Below are positions 49,309 through 61,649 of a stretch of DNA of 64,000 nt, in pieces (within the stretch, counting starts at the first letter, position 1; each line of letters starts with the position of its first letter). This DNA is from Callipepla californica brunnescens (taxonomy: Eukaryota > Chordata > Aves > Galliformes > Odontophoridae). A program made the position numbers and the translations under genes. The notes beneath the pieces were generated by a model. The model was not told the DNA's origin, did no database searches, and saw only the letters and a program-made list of their open reading frames with translations. The stretch lies in the NCBI GenBank assembly GCA_023055505.1, contig JALIRH010000010.1, positions 3,287,501 through 3,351,500 of the forward strand. The letters run 5' to 3'.

Positions 49309-52300
49309 GTAGGTGCAGAGCTAAAAGAATTGCTAGTGACAGACTGTATATGAACAAGGCCACAAGCCGTTCAGAAGTGTTTGCAATATTAAAGTTTACT
49401 GTGTGTGAAGGTGAGCTGCAAATCTAGCTACAATACTATCAGTATCGTCTGTATTTTGTGATTACCCTCCTGCAGCACCTCTTTGTCATGCCAGTCCTCT
49501 TCCATTATGCGTGGGGTCACCACTGATAGTAAACTGAGACTCTGGTTTTATGTTTTGTTACCAGGTGCTAATCGAGAGCCATGTGCTGCATCTCAGCTGG
49601 GATGTGTAGCTCTTTGTGTGTTTTTCTTGCCTGTGGTGCCTATCAGAGATTTGATTTTGACTTTGGCGAACTTGACCCTGTGACTGGTATGTGCTCAAGA
49701 AATAGGAGCAGATATGAACACTGGACATTAATTGTCTTAAGTGTCCAACCTACTGGCCTTTTGGAAATCAGGGAGCAGGATGTGCCTAGGCCAGGCAGCA
49801 CACCTTGCAGGAGCAGAGGAGATGGCCCAGCTGCTGGTCATCGGGTTGGTCCCCTTGCCCAAAGCGTGGCAGTGCAGGGACTGAAAAGGCTTGTTTTGTT
49901 ATGGTGTGAGACACGGGGGCTCAGCACTTTTTCTGCCGTCTCTACCTCTCCTTCCACTTTCTCACTTCTTTAACCTGGTTGGTGTCTGGCATTTCAGCAC
50001 GGGTGAAATCCCTCTACTTCCCCTCTCTAGTCCTTTTGCTGCTAGCAATAATGTGTCATTACTTGTGACAAGGTTATGGTGCTGTATGGTCTCATGAATA
50101 CAGTGTATCCGAAGAGAGACCTTGGAGAAAGAAGGCTTGAAAACTGAGGTAGGAGGTAGAATAATATTCAGCATACTGAATGCACAGATGTTTTAAACAT
50201 ATATTTTCAAGAGAAGAAAGAAAAACTCTTTGGGATTTTTGGACTCAGTTATCACTTTTTATTCGTTACAAGTTATTTCTAATATTCTGTTAGTTAGCTC
50301 GTGTTGAAGAATTTGTAACAAACCTACTTACAGCAGGTGTAAGAAATGCCTCTTTTAACTTAATAGAGAAAAGCAATTTTTGTACAATTAGATATCGATC
50401 TCTTCTCTTTGCGAATTTCCATGTAATAGTTTGTTACTGCATTTGTTAGCTTTTGGTGGCACAAAATGTAAGTAAACCCTAACAGTTAAATAATCATGTT
50501 CCTTATTTTTTTAGATAGTGTGCTTTGTTTTTAACCATATTTTATAACAAGGTGGCTTCTCATTATTTGTCTGGGTGAACATCAGGATAGAGTTACTTTG
50601 TTGCCAGCGATTCTCAGTATAATTCCTTTAATTCCGTTTTGTTTGGAGTTTGTGCTGTGTATTTCAGAACTTCTGCTTCAGAAAAAAAAAAAAGGAACTA
50701 AATAAACAGAATGAAGGGAGCCTTTTAAATGACACAAGTGAAACATGCTTTTATTTGCAGCAAACAGGGCAAGCCTAAGAAAGGTTCTTTTCAAAATAAG
50801 TTTTTAAGGTGAACTTAGGATCTTTTGATCACTAGTTATGATAACAGTTAGGCAGTATAGGGCCCTGTCTGTCATACGGTCAGGTTGTGCCCATGGATTT
50901 TTTAGGCAAGTATTCATGTTGTGCATTGTACCATGTGATCTTTTCCCCATAGATTCTAAGGGCACCATTTCAGTACAGACATTGATCCTTATGGTCTGAG
51001 GCAAATAATGAAAATGACATAAATGATACACAACTTGACTTGCAAGATTTTTAAGGACTGTGTTGTGACTTGGAATGAATAAAGGCACATGATACATTTC
51101 TGGTGCTAAAATAAATGATGAGAGCAGTTTTGAAGGAAAAAAAAATAAAAAATCTTCTATCATATTGATACATGACTGAAGAGCAGAAGCGCCAGGTTCC
51201 CAGCAGATTAAGTTTGGTAACTTAAGAGTATTAAACAACTCTTTCCCCTTTTCTGGAGATTGGGGTGACTTCAAAAGAAATCACTACCAGTAACATGGGG
51301 CATGTATAGTTTGAATGTAGGAAAATAGGTAAATGATCTGTTAGGTCTACATGGTGTTCTCTAGAGAAAGAATAATTTTTTAATTATTATTATTCTTTTT
51401 TAATTTTTTTTTCTTTTGTCATTTGAAGGCTTGGCACTACAGGAATCCTGTAGCATGAATACATATCCTTCACGTTTAGAGTTCTCAAGTCTGTGACCCA
51501 ACAAACCTTATTGAAAAGCACTGTTCTTTGCTTTTGAGGTTCATCATTGTCTTGATCCTCTTCCCCAGTTTCTTTTTCCCTGCCTGGAACAAAGACTGTG
51601 TGAGAACACCCAGCTCTGAAAAATTGCATTCTCTATTGTTGAGTAGTTCTGAAGGCATGCTAAGATTTTACACCACTTGTCATTGGCTTTCTGAATGAAG
51701 AATGGTGGGTGATGTGTTAGGTGTTGTCAGCATTGTTTGGAGGGAAACTAATTAAAAAAAAAAAAATAGTCCTCAGTCATTTCTGTCAATATGTGTTTTT
51801 GGTCCTATTTGTAGGAGTTAAAAGATCTGCATGCGTCCATTAGCTCCAGTTCACAGAGTTTCTTTCCTTCAGTTCTCAGGTTCTTAGGTGGGCAGTGGAA
51901 TGGCTGTTCTGTAGTGCTATAGAGAAACAAACTGAGCTGGTTCTACTTTGTGATCCAAGTGTTCTCTCCTGGGTCCTTCTCTTGGGGAGTTGGAGAGTGG
52001 GGGGCAGAAAGCAAGGAAGAGAAGAATGATGTTGTGCCTTAAGTGAATGAGTTCTTCTTGCAGCATTCTGCATCATCCTCATGATAAGCACATAAGCGAA
52101 CAAATTTGAGTATGTTTTGTGGTCTTTAAAAGTCAAATGACAAATAAGTGTTTGAGAAGCTTAATTTTAATTTGATATCCACTTGATAGTTCTGTACCAA
52201 ACTGCTCCTGTCATTGATTTTACTTTCTAAAATACCATTTTACAGCCTACTTAAAAATGATTTTCCTACATGTGGGAAATACTGAAGTAATTAAACACAT

Positions 52301-55300
52301 TTGGGCTTATGCATAAATTTTCTAAAATTAACTCTCTCTTTCACACTAATCTTTCTTGTCTTTAATTGGGTTGAAAAGTGTGAAAAGGAAATGGTTTGAT
52401 AGGGAACTATTTTTCAAAGAGTAGTTTAACAACTGTGCACATAAAGGAGTTGCTAGATATGCTTGGGCCAGGGAGGCAAGACCCTTTTTTTAACTGGGGG
52501 GAAGTATTTTTGCATCAGTTTTTGCTGCATCATTTTACAGTAATTAAGCGTTTCTTTGCTGTTTCACCTTTGTGTTCGAATTTTTGCTTCTGAGTAAGTG
52601 ATTAATTTTTCCTCTTGTCATGTCACATATCACAGTAGCACTGCGTTTTCTCCCTCTGACAGCCTGACACTGTTTAAACATCAGTCTAATTTTGCACATG
52701 AGCCAGTGTAAGAGAAGGAAAAAAACCAAACAAAAAAAGAACCACGTGAGGCATGTCTCAATAACTTATTTTCAGAAGCAGCAGGCTTGTGGATGGCACA
52801 ACTTGCTCTGTTCCATCTTGATTTCTGCTGACAGCAGGCTGTGGTGTTAAGCACGTATAACAAAAATCAGGAGTATTTCAGACAACAGAATCATGGGAGA
52901 GAATGTATCGTAGTGCAAAATGAAAAGGCAAGGCTTACTAGAGGAGTGAGGTGGTAGAGCCTGTATGTGAGTGATCTGTGCTGCTATCTGTGCCTTTTTA
53001 AGGTAATGGTTTGTTCTGTGTCACATTTTCTCAATATGCGACGGTTCTTGACATGTCATATCACTCAACTTCAGCAATTGAGTTTTCACCTTTAAAATCA
53101 TATGTTAATATGCTTTTTTTTCTTTTTTTAATGATTTCAGCAGAAGGCATACTGAGGTCAAGTCTAAAACAGATATAAATGTTCAGTTCTGGGTGTCTTT
53201 TGTGTCTTACACATGAAATCTTTTATGAACTGCTTCTTACTCTTTCAGTCGTCTTAAGCGCTATTGCGTGGCAAATTCATCCTCTGTGAAGCAGTATTTC
53301 ATGGAGAAATGGGAAAACATTGCTGTTTTGTTTTCCTTTTTAAGCAAACTGCACAATAACATGGAAACCATCTTTCGTGATATTTCAAAACTTTAGTGTA
53401 ATGTGGAACTGACCGTCGCTCTAATCTCAGATGTGTGAACTGTCTAAAGAAGTTGTCTAGCCAATATGTGTAGTATGTGCTTAATGCTGCCCTAAAGAAA
53501 AACAGAAACTTTATCTGAACTCCTGCATCAGTCTTCACGAGAAATGAGGGAAGAAAAACGCAGAATGCTTTCGGTAACTTTTTGTATAGTAGAGTGTTAA
53601 TTGCTGTTTTGTACGTTTGTATCATTTGTAATGTAAACAAAACTTATTTTTTCAGGTTACGGTTGGATTACATGCATCTCCTAGACAGTTTGTAGGTACT
53701 ATGAGATTTGTTGAAACACCAGGGTTTTAAATGACCTCTGTTTTCTTTCCATCTCGGTGGAAGAGTGTTGGTATTTGTCTCAAGTTTGCTCCAGTCTTAA
53801 ATAAGGCAGTGTGGCCAGCATTACATTGGGAGCAATGTGTATGAATAATGAAATCCCTAGTGAAATCAGTAGTGTGTTTTCTCTTGGTAGAGACTATATT
53901 ATGTACATCATTATAAGCAATTTTTTTTTGTGTTTATATCGGATTATTTAAGGATTTTACACTAGAAATTAAAGTAGATTGTTTTAATGTTTAGTAAAAA
54001 TTCTGTAGTAATGATTTCTTAAATGGTGCTACTTTAAGAACAGGAATGAGAAATTGGAATGGTGATGCACAAGGAGAGTTGAAGTGAGCCTCTATTTGTT
54101 ATGGGAAGGTGGGTTTTTTTGTACCTTTACTATCAGCTGTTTTGTATACTATTGTCTTATGCTTTTTCTCCATTATTTTTTGGATTTGAGGTACTGAACT
54201 GTGTTTTATGTTTTTTGTTCTCCTTGACAATGTTAAAGTTGTAAGGCTAAGTAACCTTGCTTTGTGTCAAAGGTCAAATTTCTTTTTGTGGTCTTTCCTT
54301 ACTAGAAAGCAGTGGGTTAAACTCTTTATTGTTACTCAATTCCATCAAAGGAGGGAAAAAAGAAAAAGGGAAAAGAGAAATTCCTCTTGGGCGTCTTCAC
54401 CTTGTTGAAATACAGGGTAGGCAAAGTTCATTGTGTCTGGGGGCTTATCAGTCTGCTGTAGACCTTGATATCTGTTTGTAGGGTAATTGCCATTGGGCTT
54501 TTCTGATTTTATTCTTCTCTCAGTAGCAGCGCAAATGTGCACTTAGTATGGAAATTACTTATCCTTTCCACTGTTCAGCAGCAGTATCTTTAGTTTGAGA
54601 ATTGGGTCGAAGGGATAACTACTGCTGTGTCTATCTACAGGATGCTTTCTTCCTGCACAAAATACATGTTTTTTCAATTTTATTTTAGGTTTTGGTGTGT
54701 CAAATAACATCTCTGGGACTTGCAAATATTTTCACCTCTCCCTCAACTTCTCCCCTGAATGAGGTAATCAGGTGATCAGCCAGAAGTGCTGGAATGGTGT
54801 GAAATACTGACTGCAAAGCTCTCCTTAAGATTAGAGCTTGTGATTTTTCGATTCAGTCTCCTGCCTAAGCAGGGAGGAGCTCCCTGTGCATTCTGAAGCA
54901 CTGATAAATTGGGCTTGTGAGTCTCTGTACACCTTGCCTGGTCTTTTCCGTGTTCTGCCATCGTTCTTGTTTGGTGCAGTTGGCCTTGTGATAGGCACAC
55001 GTTGTTGTAAATGTCACCGCGTGCATCTGTAGCAGTTTTTGTGACAAACTGATGTGTGTGTATTATAATAGATTCTATTTTAGTTGACAGTTGCTTCTCT
55101 CTGCAGTTCTGTTCGTTGAAACTCATACCACCAGAAAAAAAATCATTCAGTCTGTCCATGCCAAAAATACGGCAGATACTGTCCTTGGACCTGAAGAGGC
55201 TGTGTGGATGCGGAAATGCCTGATGACATTTTGGTGGTAGTTACCTTTTGGATTTTCAGAGCTTGCTGAAATTGTGCATGTAGATAGTTTTTGTAATCCT

Positions 55301-56581
55301 TTCAAAATTTATTTAAATTTGATTAATGGGAATAACCAGTAATTTATGGATCATGCATAGGCACTTGGACCTCAAGTCATCTGATGTAGAACAACAAATC
55401 AGCCTGTAGACTAACTGAGCTTCTTAATCCATCTGGGACAGTGAATACTCAGTATTTTAATTTAATTTAATTTTGTCATTGTAGATTTTTATCTAGTTCT
55501 GGATGGGCTTTGGCTACCTTCAAGCAGTAGATCTGATGCGAAGGAAGTCGCTTGAGGGAATTTCTTTCAGAGAAAATTAGGAGAGAATCACCCTGTTTTT
55601 CCTTTGTAGGTTCTACTGAGATGTCTCTGGACTGTGGGCTTTTTGTTTTTGTTTGGGTGTTTTCTTGTTGTTGTGTGCTTGTTCTTTTTGTGTATATGAA
55701 TAGCCCTGGGGAATGGAATGGTTTCTTATCTCCAGCACTTTAAATGGAAACTGCTCATTGTCTTTTCTCTACCTTCCCTCCACAGAGATGACTCTCCTTT
55801 CATGTGCAGGTCAGATGAAGAAAGTGTTGCCACTGAAAAGAGGGATTTGTCAAACTTCTTTGAGTCATAAACAAGCTTCATCTTCTTCCTTGTAGATGCC
55901 TTGGTATTACTCCTGCCGCTCCTTTGGGGTACCACGTGCTGTTGGCCTGGTGCAGTCTGTTAAGCTGTTGACTCAACACTTAAATAGCACTGACTGAAAG
56001 AGCTATCAGGAGGACCCTTAATTGGAATTTGTTACAAAGGCTGATTTGTATTTTGCTGAACTTGGGTTATTTGTGAGAGAGATTCCTTAAAAACTTTCAA
56101 GGATAACAGTAAGCTAATGAAGGTCTTTGATCTCTTCTGTACAGAAGCTAACTGATGTTTGGGTTGCTCATAATTAATTTCATCCTTCAAATTAATTTCT
56201 GTGAGCTTTAGAAATTAGCAGTGATGAAGTAGTTCAGAGCTTTGCTCTTCTCCAGCAGACGTTGGGCTTAATTGCAGCTTTGGGAGATGCTGTTTGTGAC
56301 AGCAGGGAGCGTCCCACTGCTGGGGAGGAGATGCTGGCATGCCGGGGCCTGTGCATCCTGCTGCCTTCCCTGAGTTCTTGGCTTTGCCCTTCTCTCCTCC
56401 AGATTAAGTGTCTGAAAAACACTTGCTCAAAAAAGAAGCATCTCTTCAGTTTATACAGCCTTCATTGATTTAGGTTATGAATGAAGCGATTTAAAACACT
56501 TCTAAAGAAAGAAGGATGACAAGCACATTGGATTCAGTTAGCTTTAGGACTAAATTATTGCCATGCAGCAAATCAGCACTT

Positions 56582-56608
56582 CATTACTGTAAAAACTTTA
56601 CAGTAATG
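56582..56608. other. Perfect 12-bp inverted repeat with a 3-nt loop
   Basis: CATTACTGTAAA at 56582-56593 and its exact reverse complement TTTACAGTAATG at 56597-56608 are separated by AAC. In RNA this gives a 12-bp stem with a minimal loop, too short for a standard pre-miRNA unless longer flanking pairing exists. I do not see such pairing. Confidence 0.65.
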
Positions 56609-57941
56609 GCAAAAGATCCTAAGAATTCCTTACTGCCTCTTTTGCTAGAAAATCTGGAGACTAAATTTCAGAAGACCAGAAGGAAATTGCTGTTTCACTA
56701 AAATTGAAGATGAGTGAATATAAGATCTGAAGATTTAATCCTAGGATGATATTTTAAATAGCAAGATGAAATGAGTTTTAAAAGCACTTCTCTTTTACTG
56801 CTCTCTTGTGAACTATCCTGCTTGGAGGCAGTGCTGCAGGGTGCTGGGAAGTTTCTTGTTGGTTCTTGCTTTCTGTGAGACGTTTTTTTCATGATCTCCC
56901 ATTCTTTATTACCTCCCTAAAATAGCTGAGCTGTGAATTGTGCTCCTCTCGTTTCAGTTTCCCCCAAATGAGCACTCTCCATCAGATTCCTTTGAATGGC
57001 CTGTGGTTGATGAAACTTTGAACCTCTTTAGACCAAAACTCTTGCAACAATGAATCAGTGGCTCAGTGCTCGTGTAACTAGAGCTCCCAGATACTCTTGT
57101 TACGCTATCTCCATTTTCGATAGAATTGTTTTATGATTCAAACCAGTTGATTACTTCTTGCATTTCATGTAGGATTTTCTCACTTTGAAAAACCATGTTG
57201 AAAAGCCTGGAGATGTTCAGCTTTTATCTGCACAAAGAATGTCCTTTCTCTCATACTGCATGTACCCAGGTGGTCGGAAACTGCAGAGCTGTTTCACAAC
57301 TGTGAAACCATGTTGTCCTATACCTCCTTATGGAGAAAGCTATAGTAAATGGAAATAGTCCTGTTGACTGAAATAGCTAACTCTGCCATTGGAGATTTCA
57401 TTTAATACACAGTGTTAGTGCATGAAGAATAAGAAGAGAGATTTCTTTTGCTGACTGTAAAGGTGTGAATCTCTTAGGCTAACAATGGAGCAGAAAAGCA
57501 AGTGGAATGCATGTAGTCTCACTACCTTTACCCTATCTGCTGTTTGGCTGCAAAACGTGGATAGCTTCAAATTTACAGCAGGAATGTTTCTTCATTTAAT
57601 CCCATATTTTTCCATTTTTCTTAAGTCTCCTGTTACAGTTGAAAGTAAAAATGCAAGGAGGTTGCATTTTCTGCTAGAAGAAGAAAAAAGAAAAAGCAGA
57701 ATGAGCTCCTGATGGTTTTCTTGAGGCAAAAGAAAAGCTAATAATGAAATAAATAGTTAACTTTTCAACTGAAAAGAATACATCTGTGTCCTTCTTGGAG
57801 ATGCGCTGATTACCTACATTTCAGCAGGCCAGGGAGTATTGTGGATGAGATCTGCTAGGTGAGGATACTAGTTATTACTGCAGTGTGAATAATCTAATAA
57901 TGCTTTCTCTAGGATTAATTTACATTGCAATAAACAACTCC

Positions 57942-57964
57942 GGGGGGGGGGGGGGGGGGGGGGG
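57942..57964. repeat. G23 homopolymer
   Basis: Twenty-three consecutive G on the + strand. This is exceptionally long for a G run and is prone to polymerase slippage, so its exact length in the assembly is doubtful. It can form quadruplex structures. Confidence 0.85.
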
Positions 57965-59098
57965 AAGTAGCTTGCATAAAGTACATCTTTTCCTTTGCTT
58001 TGTATTAAGTGTGTAAAATGACTTATTGTGGAGAGACCCAGAACTCCATGATGCACTTGCATGCACATCTTCTCTCAGACTTTGCATATTACTTGGGCAG
58101 GTAAAAAAAAGTTGAGCAATTGAGGTGACAATGCACCAGGACAAATTGTCAGAGATAGACATAAGTGGAATTGGGAATTGTTTCTGTGTTGCTTTATGAA
58201 ATACTTTTGGATCTTTCCTTCTCTAACTAGCAAATAGAAATAGCGGATTGGATTGGTTTAAGTAGACAGTGTTTGCTTTACATATGTCTTCAGACAACAG
58301 CAGAAGAGAAAGCAGGCTTATCTTCAAAACAAGCATGTTAACATTAAAAACAAAACTAGAGGTGTCTAAATAGTGCATTCTCAATGTAATTAGGCAATAA
58401 AAAATGTAGGCTCGATGTGTAATTTCATAGCCTCAATAGCTTGCATTTAATAACTTTTTTTTTTGTCATTTCAGTCTGTAGAACATAAAAGACTAATGAG
58501 GTGGGTAAACTTCCAGGACCAGATTCAGAACTTCTTAAGCTGTGTTATGATAAAACACAGGTAGACACCAGGTGACATAGTGGGATTATTAATTGTCAGT
58601 GAAAGGCTGAATTTTGGTAGGACTTGGGTGAACCTTTAGCTCCCAGGTCTCCCAGAGGACAGGTCTTCAAATAGCTGTGTTCAGCTTCAGGCTTGGATGA
58701 CTGGTGATGCATGTAACTTTGCCTAGAGTTTACTGAAATATTTATGCTTCCCTAGACTGCATTCATCCTTCCACGTGTACATGGAAACTGCAAGGTCAGT
58801 CTGAGAAGAAGCAGGCCAAATTTCAGATATGTTGTCGGAAACTCCTTTTTCCTCCAGCCTAGTGGGAAAAAGGGGCTACTAATTTAATATTCTCAAGACA
58901 GGAATCCATTAAAAGATGCTTTTAATATTTTAGCAAATTTCCTTATGTATGTGCAAGGCATCCGTATTGGGTTTTTTTATTCCTTATTGTATGACAATTA
59001 AAGGCTTGATTCTCTACCTTTTCATTAAAGGACTATAAGTGGTGATTTAATTAATCTCATTTTCAGAACAACAAAACCAGTAAAAACATATTGCGCAA

Positions 59099-59120
59099 TT
59101 TTTTTTTTTTTTTTTTTTTT
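59099..59120. repeat. T22 homopolymer
   Basis: Uninterrupted T run on the sense strand of intron 2, followed by GAAG. Confidence 0.85.
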
Positions 59121-61617
59121 GAAGAATGGGGAAAAATCCTGCCATTAATAATAAATAAATAAATCTGAAATAAATCTACTGTGAAGCAAATTAGTAGAAT
59201 TGGGTAGGATCTGTAGATGTGACTAGCCAGAGTGCTTACACAAGAAAGAAATGGGTGTATTCATGAGAAAACCTTAGTTAATATCTTGGCTATTAAAATA
59301 ATCCCAGTATTTTACAGATACCTTTCTTTAATTTCAGCATGAACTCAGTGTTTCCCTCTTCCTCTGTTTTGATTTTGTTGTGTTGGGTTCAGGACCTTTT
59401 GAATTACTGACTGTAGCCAGGTTCAGTCTGCTCTTTTTGGATGGTGGAGGAAAAATTGTTCAGGCATTGCTGCAAGGAAGCTGTCCTTTGATAAGAGAAT
59501 CTATTCTGTGTAATAGTGTGGCATAGTGGTTAATCACAGGTTGTTACAGAATCATTAAAAACTGCTGATTGGTATAAAAGGATGCTATTTCAAAATGTGT
59601 TTTTTTTTTTTTTTTAGTGCTTCTCTCTTCACACCTGTGTTCTGATGCTTTCCATTAAAAATGGTCACATGGAAATTATATTAATATTTTACTACTGGCA
59701 GGCTAAGAAAAAATGGCATGTGTTGTTCTCCCACTCCTCAGACCCCCACGGGCCCAACTTTTATGTGGAAAACATTTACTATTTTGATTTTGTTCTTTCA
59801 ATCCTTCATTAATTGGCAAAACAATTTGTTTTATTGTGATTTGTAAAGGTGATATATTAATATTTATATGGTTGTGGCCTGATAAGAAAAAAAAATATAA
59901 AAATATTTTGTAAATTCTTTTAAAGAATTGGAGGAAAAAAAAAAAAGCAAAAAAAAACAACCAACAAGCAACTTCTCAGGGATTTGGAATCACAAACCTT
60001 TTCATGGCAAAAGTCTGTGAAACATTTTTATTAGTTGTGTAACTGAAAGCAGCACTTTGGTTTTCTGTGCGTGCTTTTAGTTTGTGTTTTAAGGTTTAAA
60101 TGGCTTCTACTTTTTCTCCGTCCGTCGCTGTAACCACAGTAACCATTTTTAACTGTGTTTGATTTATTCCCAGTAGGTGAGCAAAAAATTAATATTTAGA
60201 GGAATTCATGGGCAAAGTGAACTTATCTTTTCATCTCAGAGGACTGAAGAAATGAATTAACTCTCATTGGCTTAAAAATCGAAGTATTGGCAGGTTAAAA
60301 ACTGTTCTGTTTTCAGCTTTTTAACTAGCTCTGTGTTTTTTTAGCTAAAGAGAGAGAAGAGGAAAAAAAAAAAAACAAAAAACAAAGGGGAAAAAAATCC
60401 TGACCACTCATTGAAATTACTTCGTTTTTCCCTAAAAACCAAGAAACTCAGATCCTGTGGCATTCACTAGGCCTTGACCTGATTGCATTGAGGGGGGTGA
60501 GAGAAGCCAAAGAGGTGATAGTATCCAGCAGCATGCAAGTGTAGCTTTGCTGCAGTTGTCATTCTATCTTGAAAGCTGCCGGTTCAGCATGTTGAAGGAT
60601 AGGCACAAATTTGAGCTGCTGCTGGAATGTATTTTTCCATTGTTTACAGCACTACAATTTTGTTTCTAGGACTGAACAGGACAAATGGAAGTATGGTTGA
60701 CTTGCTACAGTTCCTTTTAGAGGTATAATGTGCATGTATCGCTTTAACTTTGCAAGTGGTCAGTTGGGTCTTAGTGATGTGCACTAAGTTGCAAGTCCTC
60801 AGCTTGTAGGGAAGCAAGAAATTCATTTTGCAGTGATGGCATGTGCTGTCTCACGTTTATCTGTGTCTCAAACACATTTGAAAATTTGAGATTTGGAGAT
60901 TAAAAAATAGTTTTTCTTGCATGAGTCATAATGAAAATGAAGGCATCAAACAATGGATTGCTAACTCTCGAAATAGTTACTTTATACGCTGTGTAGCTTT
61001 AAGGGTCTGTTAGATGTATAGCCGGAATGAGTTATTTAAGCATTTGCTTTCTTGAAGGCCTTCTGCGATACTTTTTCATTTTCTTTCCAAGAAAATACCA
61101 ACCTTAATATCTGGGATGGTTAATGATCATGGTCTTTCTATCCAGGTATTTTGCAGTTAAGAGTAAAATGGGGGGAGGAAGAGGAGGGAAGCAAGCTGCC
61201 AGCACTAGAGCATCAGTTCAGAGGTACAGGTGTACCTCTTCTATGCAAGAGATCTCTTTACGGATGCTGTTCTTTCCTTTGGTCCACCTGGATTTCTGCT
61301 GCCAGGTGCTGAGCACTTGGTACAGGCTGCGGAGCTTGGTGCTGCTGCGATCAAACAGCACAACGTTAAGCTGTGGTTGTGTTTGAAAACCTGAAGTTGT
61401 TCTGCATGCTGCTTCAGTACGTAACGAGTGAGTTTGGGATCCCGTGCCATGCCAGCAGCTTGGGCTTAGCCTAATTAATCATTAAAGACTGTCAGCATGC
61501 AGCGGTGCAGCTTATTATTAGAGACTGCCTGTGTTTCAGAGAGTTGTGACCCTTTCATGAGTAACTGTAGAAATCTCAGCAACGGTAGTTATTAGCTTAA
61601 ATTATGGACTTGAGTGG

Positions 61618-61649
61618 TTTTTTTTTTTTTTTTGGTTTTTTTTTTTTTT
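61618..61649. repeat. T16-GG-T14 tract
   Basis: Two T runs separated by GG on the sense strand of intron 2. An AG follows directly, but no open exon-like sequence comes after it. Confidence 0.8.
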
